NCBI RefSeq assembly: GCF_051622035.1
Contig: NC_135355.1
Coordinates: 5,208,001 to 5,272,000 of the forward strand
Source: Arctopsyche grandis
Taxonomy: Eukaryota; Arthropoda; Insecta; Trichoptera; Hydropsychidae
Reading direction: 5' to 3'
DNA: 64,000 nt
In this document: positions 35,751 through 47,700 of the stretch, one piece after another
How the letters are laid out: each line of letters opens with the position of its first letter
Position numbering within the stretch: the stretch's first letter is position 1
Translations under genes and position numbers: made by a program
Notes under the pieces: generated by a model
What the model was told of the DNA's origin: nothing
Database searches by the model: none
Seen by the model: only the letters and a program-made list of their open reading frames with translations

Positions 35751-36130
35751 CATCATCATCTACAACCGCTCACCATCCACTGCTGAATGAAGGCCTATCC
35801 AACATGGTTCCACTCGTCTCTGTTTTGTGCAACTCTCATCCATCTCATCCCACACACTTTCCTGATGTCGTCTACCCATCTTCCCTGCGGTCTTCCTTTT
35901 ACCCTTTTGCATTGTCTGGGGTACCATTCTAGTACTTATTTTGTCCACCTTTCGTTCATTCTTCTAGCCACGTGGCCCGCCATTGATATTTCAATCTCTT
36001 CACACTATCCACTATATCTACTAATTTTGTCATACTTCTCACCCACGTATTCCGTTTCCTGGCTTTCTTCATTGTGCCAAGCATACAGCGTTCCATACTT
36101 TCTTCAACACTAGTGTATACATATATAATA
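35745..36130 (-). mobile_element. LINE ORF2 C-terminal fragment, copy 1 (minus)
   Basis: The minus strand encodes SMERCMLGTMKKARKRNTWV and, in another frame, GRPQGRW-type and DEMDESCTKQRR pieces, matching the common LINE ORF2 end (R.MLG....D..RN.W.R....V.D, then KR..GRP..RW.DD). The plus-strand text CATCCACTGCTGAATGAAGG is the usual mark of this end. A CATCATCAT tract (35750-35760) lies at its 3' edge. It is 5'-truncated and frameshifted. Of the RTE/CR1 kind; clade not resolved. Confidence 0.7.
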
Positions 36131-36216
36131 CGCCCATTTATACAATCCCAAAAAAATATTCTGTAAATATAGTATTTTTGAAAAACTAGCATCATAGCTT
36201 GGTGCGTGTTGTTAAC

Positions 36217-36823
36217 CCTTTGAGTGCTGAAGGCTTTTCTGTTGAAAACCCGCCACACTGAAAACTGCGCGAACATTTCCAACTAGAATTATCTAGAAAG
36301 TCAATAGAAAGCCGGTATAAAAATTGTGGCTAATCCTAACAAACCCTAGATAACTACCCCAGATAACAACCGCTGAGGATTTCGAGTTTTGTAAAGGTGT
36401 GTTTAGACTCTCTAATATAATACATCTTGGAACAATATAAAATAAACAAAATAAGTCCAAATAAATAAAACTACATATTTCCATCTTCTTTATAGTTCTT
36501 TATGTTAAAATGTAATGCTCACAATATATGTACATAAATGCCAAGCCACAATCTAAAACACTCAGCAGTTAGGGATTTTCATCGGGAAATTCTGGTATGG
36601 ATATAAATTCAAAAATTCCGGTGTAAACCAGTCTTTATACACATTAACACGGATTAAACGACCCATGTTCAATGCATTTTTTTTTCAATGCTACCTGGAA
36701 AGGCTTAGTGGGTAATATTCTTGTTTAGTTTGTATATGCTCAAAATACAACGCCTTTCGGCATTTTAAAGGCCCATGGACTTGTTGGAAAAACACCGATT
36801 GGCGTTGATCAGCATTCAAAGGG
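36217..36823 (+). mobile_element. piggyBac-type MITE, copy 1 (607 bp)
   Basis: Termini CCCTTTGAGTGCTGA and TCAGCATTCAAAGGG are inverted repeats that begin with CCC and are flanked by TTAA at 36213-36216 and 36824-36827, the piggyBac target. There is no transposase. The interior matches an interrupted copy at about 60540-61874 in inverse orientation. Confidence 0.85.
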
Positions 36824-36828
36824 TTAAT

Positions 36829-37171
36829 GTTTGAGTAACCTATAGTGGTTACGTCAATGCTTACCACCGAGAGCTTGCCGGGTTCGATCCCGTGAGTTGA
36901 CCTCGATTTAAAATAATTTATTCCGAGTATTATCTGTAGTGCTGCTGGCCATACTTGACTATTTCCTACTTCAAGTCGATCAGAGTTTGCCAATTTATCT
37001 GATTTCATTGAAACGGTTCCAACCAATTGACATCCCTGACCTGTCTCTCTCACAAAAATTCGACTATTCAGCATCTCGATTTTCGCTGATTTGTATAAAT
37101 GCTGCAAATTTATCCATACATATCTCTGTGGGTGTTAATCGTTGTTTGTAAGTATTTACCTTGTACAATAC
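36829..37171 (+). mobile_element. tRNA-derived SINE, copy 4
   Basis: Box B-like GCCGGGTTCGATCCCGTGAG near 36878-36897, body with CGATCAGAGTTTGCCAATTT and CTGATTTCATTGAAACGGTT, and tail with ACATATCTCTGTGGGTGTTA. The solo LTR at 37172 interrupts its 3' end. Confidence 0.75.
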
Positions 37172-37554
37172 TGTTACGTACGCCGTGGATTGAGCGAATT
37201 GTACTTAGACCAACGGATATCTGTTATCGGTTAACTAAATGCATGCACTTACTTCCAAAGATTATATCTGGACTCTAAGTGCATTTAGGCTAAACAATGA
37301 CCGTTATTAGTTATTTCTCAGAATCGGTACGGGAAGACCCAATGTCTTGGAAATACATATCCGAATACGTGACTATACAACAGGTAAACAGATTAGGCGT
37401 CCTGAGAGATCTACCCTTTATAAGGCGGTACGTAGGCGATATAATTCATTCTGGACTTAACACTAGCAATACGTGTAACTCCTTAATCATCAATAAATGC
37501 TGTGAAACGACTGTTGGCCTTTTACTTGGATCCTCCACCCACCCCTACGCAACA
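37172..37554 (+). mobile_element. Solo LTR, copy 2 (383 bp)
   Basis: Runs from TGTTACGTACGCCG to CCCCTACGCAACA, flanked by ATAC on both sides. It contains TATAAGG (37419-37425) and AATAAA (37492-37497). It is the same family as 1066-1509, which reads on the other strand. It sits in the tail of a SINE. Confidence 0.85.
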
Positions 37555-37953
37555 ATACTTTCTGTTCAATTTTTATATAATAAATAATTATGTATATATT
37601 ATCAACAATTCTTAATCTGTATAGCACACTCGTCGCATTGGAACAATCTGTTAAGACGAGTACGCATAATTGATTGAATAATATAAATTAAAAAAGAAAT
37701 TTTAAACTTTCTTTAGAAAATTGTTTTAAAAATATTTCATACTAAAAATCAACTTTAACATACATATATCTATGAAGATTTACATAATAATTTAAAACCC
37801 TACGGCAATTTGTGAAATAGTTTCGTATTGCATTCAAATTATTGGTATCATACTTACTCACGTTGAATTCTTTATTTGTAACTTTGCAAAACTTACAAAG
37901 TTTCACAATAATATGACTTATATTTCTTTATATCCTCAGGCACCATATTTTAA

Positions 37954-37989
37954 TATATAAATACCACGTATTCCAACATGACCTCATTC
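37954..37989 (+). promoter_or_regulatory. Core promoter of proline-rich gene B
   Basis: TATATAAATA at 37954-37963 lies 32 bases before the central A of TCATTC (37984-37989), which fits the arthropod initiator TCAKTY. The start codon follows at 38020, giving a short leader of about 35 bases. Confidence 0.7.
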
Positions 37990-38019
37990 ACAAATAGGTT
38001 GTTGTAAAATTCATCCACA

Positions 38020-39459
38020 ATGGTAAGTAGCATTTTCATATTATATTATTAAATAATTTTAAATGTAACCTATTTCCCTTGCATAAAATGTTTTCGGATA
38101 CGTATAGTATTATAAATTAGTGCCTTATTTTGAGATAATAATTCACTGTGGTATCTCTAGCTACGACAGTCGTCGTAGCTATAGAAGCTACAACAGAACA
38201 TAACAAGTATCACCCAAAAGAATTTTTTGTGATCAAAAGCGTTATGTGTTGAGCCATGACATAAACTTGCTAGAGATCCCTATGTGTATGTCCACTTTAG
38301 GGCGAAAACACACAGCGATGCACGTGGCACGTGATTTTTTTTAGGTACTTTTAAACATGCGAAAAAAATGGCCCGTGCCTTGCACATATTCATGGAACGC
38401 CCAGCACGCCCCACCCCAAAATGACCCTCTGGGGTGTTTTCCGTAAAATTGTATCCTTGTATTTATCCTTACTTGACAGTGATCGATAACGGTGTATCCC
38501 ATATTTGAATAAATGTAGGAGACCACCCACAGCCATGCCGTTCTTTACTGTGTGATTTCGCCCTTAAGCGTTGTAGGAAGGATACTAATATTTTCATTAT
38601 TTTACAGAAAGTAATTTTGGTGCTAGCTCTGCTAGCATTAGGAGCACAAGCCATCCAAAAGGGTACCGAAGCACCACCCCCTAAGCCACCACCACCACCA
38701 CCGGCGATCACATTCTTCCGTCACAGAAGGGATGCTCCATATCCTGGTGCTATCTTGAAGCCATACCCACCAGCTGTTGAAACCAAACCTTACCCTCCAC
38801 ATGTTGAAAGCAAACCTTACCCACCAGCACTACCTCCAGCACCACCCCCGCCACCACCACCACCACCACCACCAAAACAACCAGAAATTGTTTATGGACC
38901 ACCACCAACTCAACCACCACCACCTCCACCACCACCTCCACCACCACCTCCACCACCACCACCACCACCCCCACCCCCACCACCCTCACCACCAAAAGTA
39001 ATTTATGGACCACCGAAACCAGAAGTGGTTTATGGACCACCAAAAACTTACTATCCACCACCTCCACCACCACCACCTCCACCACCACCACCACCTCCAC
39101 CACCACCACCACCTCCACCACCACCACCACCTCCACCACCACCACCACCGAAAGTAATCTATGGACCACCAAAACCAGAAGTAGTTTATGGACCACCAAA
39201 AACTTACTATCCACCACCTCCACCACCTCCACCTCCACCACCACCACCACCACCACCACCACCCCCACCACCACCGCCACCAAAAGTAATATATGGACCA
39301 CCAAAGCCGGAGGTTGTTTATGGACCACCACAAACTTACTACCCACCACCTCCACCACCTCCACCTCCACCACCACCACCTCCACCACCACCACCTCCAC
39401 CACCACCACCGCCAGTCGACACATACGGACCACCTGGACCATATCCAGCAGCAATTTAA
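38020..39459 (+). CDS. Secreted proline-rich protein B (two exons)
   Basis: Exon 1 ends right after the ATG (38020-38022, GTAAGT donor); exon 2 is 38608-39459 after ATTTTACAG, making 284 residues. The signal peptide MKVILVLALLALGAQA is followed by QKGTEA, the same six residues as in protein A, then RHRR (39-42) before DAPY, a furin-like site. The mature part has KPYPP motifs, then three units of KVIYGPPKPEVVYGPP with TYYPP, separated by poly-proline runs up to about 30 long, and ends GPYPAAI. It is a paralogue of protein A by exon structure, signal region, cleavage site and C-terminus. A matrix or cuticle role is inferred. Poly(A) signal at 39547-39552. Confidence 0.88.
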
Positions 39460-39654
39460 ACATAAGTTACATTATTTGTAAATAAGCTATGAATTAACAA
39501 ATGTATGTGTAAAATGCAAATGCTGTTCATTTGTCATTTTGTTTATAATAAAACCACAAATACTTAATAAACTAGTTTTATAATTACACTAAACCCAGAA
39601 GACACTAAACATTGCGCAGTAAATAAAACTTTTTAGACACCGATTCGATTTTTT

Positions 39655-40050
39655 TTTTTACATTTTATACCAGGAAGGCCTTACAGGTAAACCCCAATGC
39701 TGCTTCCTGGCCAATTACAAACAATACAGCATTTTTATTTATTATACAAGTCGCTGACTTACGACACACTGACTTAAACTCGCAATTTAACGAGACATCT
39801 ATGAATTGTACATACATTTTATTGTACAATAATCATACTCAAATAGTGGTGACATAGTAGGTAGGAAGGATTTTTAGGCAATTTTTAATCGGGAACCGTT
39901 TCAACAATGAAATCAGAGACAATTGGCAAACTCTGATAGGAAACGATCTGGTCAGCTGCATTACAGATATAGCTCATGGGATCGAACCCGGCGCCTCTTG
40001 GTGTTAAGCAGAAGCTTAACGACCGAGCTATGCTGCTGGCTATTTTATGT
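39655..40050 (-). mobile_element. tRNA-derived SINE, copy 5, near full length (minus)
   Basis: On the minus strand: head GCCAGCAGCATAGCTCGGTC with box B CGGGTTCGATCCCATGAG, body TCCTATCAGAGTTTGCCAAT and CATTGTTGAAACGGTTCCCG, and the 3' module CCAGGAAGC...GGCCTTCCTGGTATAAAA, ending in an A-rich tail at 39650-39662. It shows the full order head-body-tail for the family, about 390 bp. Confidence 0.8.
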
Positions 40051-40305
40051 TTGTGTTTACTGTTTAGTGTCAACCTTTGACACTACCTCTTGCATATATA
40101 ACAAACTAATGTAAAATAGTAACTTTTTTAATTTTCATTAGTATCACATGATATTTTTAGATGTCACTGTGAAGAAACCAAAATTAATTTCGAATCATAG
40201 TCTTAAACAGGAAAGAGCGCGCACCGGTGTGCGCTTGGCGATTTAGTGGTTAATCGCTTTTTGCCTGATATATGCACATGTATGTACATATGTATGTATG
40301 TAGGT

Positions 40306-40455
40306 CAGTGGCGGCTCGTGAGAATTCATAGGGGGGGGGCTGCAGAGATTAATCGAGCTGTAGTACCGGTGATCAAATGCAGACAAAAATAGCATGCATA
40401 TGTACTATACTGGGAGGGCTGTAGCCCCGCAGCCCATATAGAGGAACCGCCACTG
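40306..40455. mobile_element. Short hAT-like MITE (150 bp)
   Basis: Ends CAGTGGCGGCTCGTGAG and GAGGAACCGCCACTG are inverted. No clear 8-bp target duplication was seen (ATGTAGGT against ATTTAAAT), so the class is tentative. Confidence 0.5.
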
Positions 40456-40469
40456 ATTTAAATAAATAT

Positions 40470-40910
40470 ACCATTCACCATCCACTGCTGAATGAAGGCC
40501 TCTCCAACAACACGCTTCCATTCGTCTCTGTTTTGCGCAACTTTCATCCATCTCAACCAGCACATTTTCTTCTTCTCCCATCTTCCATGCGGTCTTCCTT
40601 TTACCCTTTTACATACATTCTCTCGAGTACCACTCTGGCACTTATTTTTTCCACTTTTCGTCCATTCATCTAGCTATGTGACCCACCTATTACCATTTCA
40701 TTTCACTCTCTCCACTATATACACTAACCCTGTCATACTTTTCACCCAAGTATTCCACTTTCTGTCTTTACTCGTTATGCCGAGCATGCATCGTTCCATA
40801 CTGTTTTGAGTGCATTGGAGTTTGTGTAACTTCTTGGCGTTCAATGTTCAAGATTCACAACCATACGTTTTCACTGGCAAAACACTTCTGTCAATTATTT
40901 AATTCATCAT
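40470..40910 (-). mobile_element. LINE ORF2 C-terminal fragment, copy 2 (minus)
   Basis: Matches 35745-36130: CATCCACTGCTGAATGAAGG, then TTCGTCTCTGTTTTGCGCAA and CCATGCGGTCTTCCTTTTAC. The minus-strand frames are broken. It extends somewhat further towards the 5' side of ORF2 than copy 1. Confidence 0.65.
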
Positions 40911-41094
40911 TCTTTATTACCGGATATGTCTATAGGTATTATTTTTACACTTTATATAATTTCATCAAAATCTAAAACATAACATTTGTTTTAATGTTGA
41001 TTTAAATATTATATAATAGGTACTAAAAATTTGGCAACATTTCCTGTACAGCGCGTTCTATTCATGAAAGACTAACTACAATTAAAGGCAACGT

Positions 41095-41445
41095 GCACGG
41101 ACTTTTGACCAAATAGATACTTGGCCGACGGACGCTTGGCCGACGGACTTTTGACCCAACGGACATTTGTTCGAACGGACATTGGGCCAACGGACTATTG
41201 ACCCAACGGACATTTGTCCGGGTGGACATTAGGCCGACGGACGTTTGACCAAACGGACATTTGGCTTATTGGCTTATAATTAATCAACACTCACTGAAAG
41301 CAGGTTCATAAATCACCTCGACCTCATTTAAGTTTGATATTTTTGATACATTCAAATAATTGATAATTTCATTCGGCTAAATTTCCATCGGCCTCGTGTC
41401 CATCGGCCAAGTGTCCAATCGGTCAATAGTCCGTCAACCAAAGGC
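41095..41445. mobile_element. Foldback-like element with word-array ends, 3
   Basis: The left array (41097-41275) is a run of about ten words such as GGCCGACGGACTTTTGACC and CAACGGACATTTGTCC. The right array (about 41375-41440) has ATCGGCCTCGTGTCC and GGTCAATAGTCCGTC in inverse. The architecture is the same as at 21594-22570, with a different word set. Confidence 0.7.
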
Positions 41446-41534
41446 AAACAATAAATTAATTGATAAAACACTTCATTTTGGTTTTTTACTTTTTATTATA
41501 CTACATACATACAATACTACGTACAATATTTATT

Positions 41535-41600
41535 TCAAGTTTAGACCATTATAGCATTATAGGAATTCCTAATGCGCCACAATGGTCAAAAATATAACAA
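41535..41600 (-). mobile_element. LINE 3'-end fragment
   Basis: Contains CATTATAGGAATTCCTAATG and GCGCCACAATGGTC, the same 3' terminus as at 19770, 22890 and 50830. Confidence 0.55.
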
Positions 41601-41744
41601 AAAAGAAATGAAACACAATAATAACTTAGACTATTAATATATATTTGCAAATATACGTACAAATGTATATGTACTTTTTTAGTATTTTAAAACCACACAT
41701 TATCTTCACGTCACTGATAATCTTCATAATAAATTTCAATACAA

Positions 41745-44700
41745 TTAATCCCTCAGCTGGAACTTCAATTTAAGAGGACTATCCGGCTTATTAATCATGA
41801 CAGTTTTGACACCCAAATCCCCGCCTATCCAAGATATCTTGAAATTTCTTACCAGCTGAAAAATTATCTCCATTTAAACACATGCATATACAATCACAGA
41901 AATTTCAATTCAACTGAACCAAGCAAACAAACCTTCAAAATCGTAATATGAATATTTTGTTCGGCCAATCTCCTGGCAATGCACATACGAGAACCATGCC
42001 CAAAAGGTATGCTCAAAAAGGGATGATGCTGTCTGTAATTTGCATCACCTCTCAACCACCTTTCGGGCATATATTCTGTGGACCTTTCGAAATACTTATC
42101 CAGCATGGAAACAACTTGGTTATGCGTCACGAGGCTAATCTGTAACAATTTCCAAATGAATACAATCACCTCCGACAACACCATATTGCGTTTATTTAAT
42201 GATTTCTCTATACCCCTTTTGGTATTCTGTAACCAGATAAAGCAATGTCTTGAGTTAATGTGCGGCCTACACCGATTGAAACTGGATGTGTTCTGAGTGA
42301 CTCCTTCAAACAGACCTTCAAATAGTTTGCCTTGGTTAAAATTTCGTCAGTGATGACTCCCTGGGGATTTGGAAGGAGTTCCAAAGCTTCCTTATACAAC
42401 TTCTCTTGAACTCGAGGATTTTTCGCTATGTTGTACAAAGCGAAAGAGGTCGTAAATGAAGTCTGAAAATATTATATACATATAAAAATGGTACAAAAAA
42501 TAGTATTACACAAAGTGCATAGACATAGGACATTGAGTATACGAAACATCAACATAAATATGATAAAATCAAATTATTTATTCATACCATTTACATTAAT
42601 TCAATCTATTCTGAAATTAAAGGGAATAATTTAAATGCACATTAAAAATAAATAATTGTAACGCGACGTTCTCCCCATCGTCCCATAGGGCAACACTCGC
42701 CCTTTATTTCGAGTGGCCACACAGGAAAAAGCCTTATAGGCGCGCGCGCATGGAGAGCGACTCTCTCACCCGCCATCCATCGAGGAAGAAAGATCTCTCC
42801 TGTGCACGTCTCCAGGGGGAGACGGGGCCCAGAGATCCACCATCTTGCTGAAGAACCGCTGTGAGGTCGAGTGCAGCATCACTACCTCCCCTGAGTTCCA
42901 GCACAACGTCCCCTGTATTCCTCACGCCGTTTTCGGGGAAACATCAGCCGTGAGAGGACCCGACCACGAGGAATCTGTTATCAACGAGACGATTTGCAGT
43001 CAGGAACCTCCCCGACTATATATAACTGTATCCCAAGGTTAGTCCACGTTTCCATATAACCCGACCCTTGGAAGAAGAACGACGTTATCCGCCATCTGGA
43101 CCTCCCACCGCGAGATCAGATAAGCGCGCGTAAAACCGTTCGTTACATAATGAAATATTGTTTTAAAAAAATACTACTTCCGGTTTACGAATTCTGACCA
43201 AAACCTTATCAGCTCTAAGTTAGTACTTAAAGAATGCAAATATAAATTTTCAGCTTGATACGTTGGGGGCTGTGGACAGAATAGTCGGCACAATATTTTT
43301 GATCCTTCTAAGAGGAAAAAATCCTACTTCCGGTTTATTAAATTTAGTGATTTTTTTTTTATTTTCATCACATTGATACAAAAATTATTCTTGATTTTTT
43401 TCGTGAAGAACACACATGTTTAAGGAGTCGAAAAAAATAGTGGAAGAAAAATCGAACAAGAGTAAACTGCCACTTCCGGTTGATGAATGCTTACCAGATT
43501 TTATACATAGTTTTTTAATAGGCTTAAACTTGTAGATATGAAATTTCAGTTCAATAAATTAAAATTTTTCTGAGAAAATCAGAAAAAACCTTGATTCTCT
43601 AGAGTAAAAGTACTACTTCCGGTTCAGATAAAAATATTTAAAAAAACATTAGGTTTAATTTAAAAATTTATAAATTTATAAACATTTAAAAATTTATAAT
43701 TTATATTACATGTAAAAAAAATTCAGTCCGATTTAGTTTGCGGTTGGGGAGATAATTGAATTCAAAAACTTAAAAAAAGACGACACCTATAAGGGGAGGT
43801 ACCATTTCCAGTCAACTTAAAAATTTGAAAAAAATTTACGTCGTGTCGATAAGAATTTCAGTAACTGATACTAAGTTTCAGTTTGATAGGACTAACGGTG
43901 TTTAAAAAATCCCCAAAATACACAGACACACACACATTTTTTCTAGATCATGAAAACGTGATCAGTAATCGATTCTGGGTTCGAATCAGTCAAAATCTCG
44001 AGTTCCAATTTTCGTAACATTACAAAACTTCATCTATTGTTACTACATATGTACATAGATAAAGTAAAAATAATAAATCACCGTATCAATGCCCCCCAAA
44101 ATCAAATCAACACTCATTGCCGTCACGTCCTTCAAATTCATATCAGGATTTGCAAAATAAGTCTCCAACAACGATAGTTCTTCTTTTTCGAGTTGATTTT
44201 TATCCATATTTTTAAATATTTGCAATTTTTTCCATATCAAACTCATCGTTATTCTGAAAATTATTAAAATTTAATCAATATGTGGATGGTGAGTACATAG
44301 ATGAACCAAAGAAAGTGTATAAATCCAGAAGAACAAGGTCGCGAAAATAGGTTGCATTTCAGACTGAAAATGATGATTATGATAGCATAACGCTGTTATA
44401 TATGTATGTATGTATAATGTAATATTTTCAAAGAGAAGAATATTTCCACTGACCCTTCGAGGTATTCCAAATTTTTACGAACTCTTTTGTAGAGTGGTAG
44501 CTCTACATATTTCAATAGATTCGATACAGTATCCAGCGGTAACATTTGCTTATTTATATATTCGGTACATTTTATGGTTTTCGACGAAACCGAATCTTCC
44601 AACATTTCCTCATCGGAAAAACTATCGATCTTTTCGTCGAATGCTATGGTCAATATCACTGCAAAAATCAATAGATGTAAAAAAAAACCCACCCCGAAAA

Positions 44701-47700
44701 TGATAATTCAAGATCAACTTATCTCACGTTGTAAATTGAGCCTTTCCAAATCGTGCAAAAAATCGATCGGGTCTTTCTGCAAGTAAATTCTCTTTATTCG
44801 ATCGATAAAATCTGATGTCAGAGAATCAGTAGTTCCTAAATAAGCTCTGGCACTTTTAGGGCTTGACATTGGCTTCTGAAACTTTCTCCTGACTTCCCAC
44901 CACTCAGGTCCATTTCTGAAAATAATGCAAAATTAATCTAAACAGCCCAAATAACATAGTATTTCTATACGGGTGATGATTGATTGGGTTCTGTCACAAA
45001 GCCGCAAACTTTATTGAAATTATTTAGGGGACCGAAAAGTAATCAAAATAATATTTCCAATTTCCCTGTCTATGCAATTTTCCTATACGATAAAGATGAT
45101 CCTGAACTATAGACCATGGACAGCCAATATTTAACGATAATTCCTCGATGGTTTGATGAGGATCTGATTCCACCATTGACGTCATGATATCATCGTCTAA
45201 TTTTTGAACTCTTCTTTTCATGCGATCTCCTTGATGTCCCTATTCCCATTTTTAAATTGCTTATACCACCGATGACACTTGTTTAGTTTCAGAATATCTC
45301 CGTAAGTATCGGTGATTTTTTTCACCGCTTCGTTTGTCTTCATTACTCGGTCTAACATAAACAACATAAAATGACGCAAGTGCCCTTCTGTATTATTGGT
45401 ATCGATATTCTGCCTCGGGTAGATTTTATTTGTATTAAACAAAAAAAAATTACAACTTCAACATAATAACAAAACTTAAGTGTTTGATGGACCGTGTCTC
45501 GACACAAACTGACTGCGAAAGAGCTCGTCGAAAAAACTTTGATTACTTTTCAGTCCCCCTAATATTTATTTATTTATTTATTTATTCACACTTAATTGAA
45601 ACTTGAATAACAAGAATAGACATATTAAATATATTTATATGTCCAAAATTAAAAATAATATCAAAGAATCAACACAAATTCATAAGTACACTTTCAAAAT
45701 AAATAAACGATTCTTATTGTATCATAACCGTGTTCTATCGGATTTTTCTTATAGATTAGACTTGTTTTTAATATTTATATTACTTGTTTTTGTATATGTT
45801 TTCTTGCTAATATTTGTTTATATATACGTTGCGCGATTTTTTCACTGCGCGTTTCGTCCAAGCAATTTTGTCCAGCGCGGTTTTATCGGGACATCAATTA
45901 ATTGTACTTGGTTGAACGAAAAATAAATTATTCAACATAAAATAAATAATATCAACATTCAACAAACAAATTACACGTGAGATTATCACTTGTATAAATT
46001 TATTTGAATTTAAAAACGGATATTTTGTAAAACATTGTAGTAAATCCGGCAGAGTTTTTGCTACAATGTTTGCTACTGCTCCTGCGATAGTAAAATGCGA
46101 CATATAAAAGGTGGTTCGGTGATTACTGGTCACAAATTACTCGTCACAAAGTCACTAAAATCTCTATAACGGAACATCTGGCAGCCGAAAAGTCCATCAT
46201 ACTAACGATAACTATCATAGTAACGAGAACTTGAGTGCCAAATATTGTGTATTCGCGATTTTCATGGCAAAAATTGCCTTTGTGACCACCCCAATGTGAC
46301 GAATAGTCATAAAAGGCTGTTTTTCTTAAGGTTTGTTTTTTGAATTGGCAACATTTTTTTCAACAACAGCTAATTTGACAGCTGATAGCTGATTTGTGCT
46401 TAATTTAATTTTCCATTTTATCACAAATAGACTTACGCTAGAACAACACTTGCAAATTGTGCAAATTTATTTCGAAAATCGTGATTCTCGAAACTTACCG
46501 TGCGCTACGTCCATTTTACAGTTGTAAATTGGCCTCCAAGATAGTATAGTTTAACACTTTTGGATTCTTTTCTGTAGGGATATGTGAAGTCGCTAGTCTA
46601 CACCGATAGACCAGAGACGATGGACGACTTGGAAGCCTTCGCCACGTTATTGTCAACTGTTCGAAAAATTTGTCGAAAATTGGACTTCCAGATTGCACTG
46701 TATTCGAACCAGCCCAGCATATGCCCGATATCATATTGAAACACCAACGGCATAACATTATATTCCAATATAGCAATTACCACGATTTTTGTGTTTTATT
46801 TAATTTTAAAGTTCTGTATCCCTAAAAAACACCCTTTATTTATATTTGCTCTAAATTAATTGATTTATTTATACTGTACCATTTATAGAAGATACATATA
46901 AGATGGACAATCTACAATTATTATTCAAAAATTGAAAAGAAACATACTTCACAACTGACATACATATGCAACAGACTTAAAAAAAAAGTTACAAATATAA
47001 CAAAAGCAATTTTTAAGTCGTATCTTTTTCTTTCATGATTTCCTTATAAAATTAGTCTGTAAACAATCACATGTATTTATGACCCTTAATAACTCAATTC
47101 TAAACATAAACTACATCATCTTCTCCAAAAATATCTTAAAACATTAAATTTCCAACTGAAAACTATTCAACTAAAAGTTTGTGATACTATGACAGAATTA
47201 TCTATGTATGTAAGTATTGGAATTAAAGTTAAGATATTCCAAGTATAAGATATTCGAAATAAATTGAAGCTGTGCCAAGTGAATAGTATCTAATTTTAAG
47301 TGCAAAATACTCGAATTAAAGTTCAAAGTATGTGCTTAGTGAATACAATCAAAAACAAATTTCAATTATATATTCCCTTTTACATACTCATCCAGATATT
47401 ATTTTAAATACGTACATATGTCAAACATACATATATATGAGTATAATTTAGAAATATTTTCTTGATTAAAAAAAAATGGTATGTACGTCTAAAGTACACA
47501 TTCTATTGGAAACTCGTTGTTACGAAAATTGGATGACACCGCTGCGAGCCCCCACAGAAACTCTTGTCTTACTATTTTATTAATATTAAAAATATGTATT
47601 CATTACGTGGTCAAAACACCTCCATTGCCGTAGATCTCTCTTTTAGTATTACGGTAAAATTTCATTGCCAAGTGTGAAGACCTTTCAGGAAATTTGCCAC

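Noticed and set aside
35364..35786. 140-codon open frame on +
   Set aside because: It crosses from one repeat family (ending CACGCTTCCGG) into a LINE 3' end, with no domain; its amino acid sequence follows the repeats.
38750..39463. Valine-rich (237 codons), tryptophan-rich and histidine-rich frames around gene B
   Set aside because: They are other-frame readings of the CCA/CCT repeats; only the proline frame has a signal peptide and splice structure.
46516..46783. Two overlapping minus frames of 61-86 codons in dib intron 2
   Set aside because: No domain, no shared copy and no splice sites in phase with dib; joining exon 2 directly to exon 3 already gives the family sequence NGPEWW.
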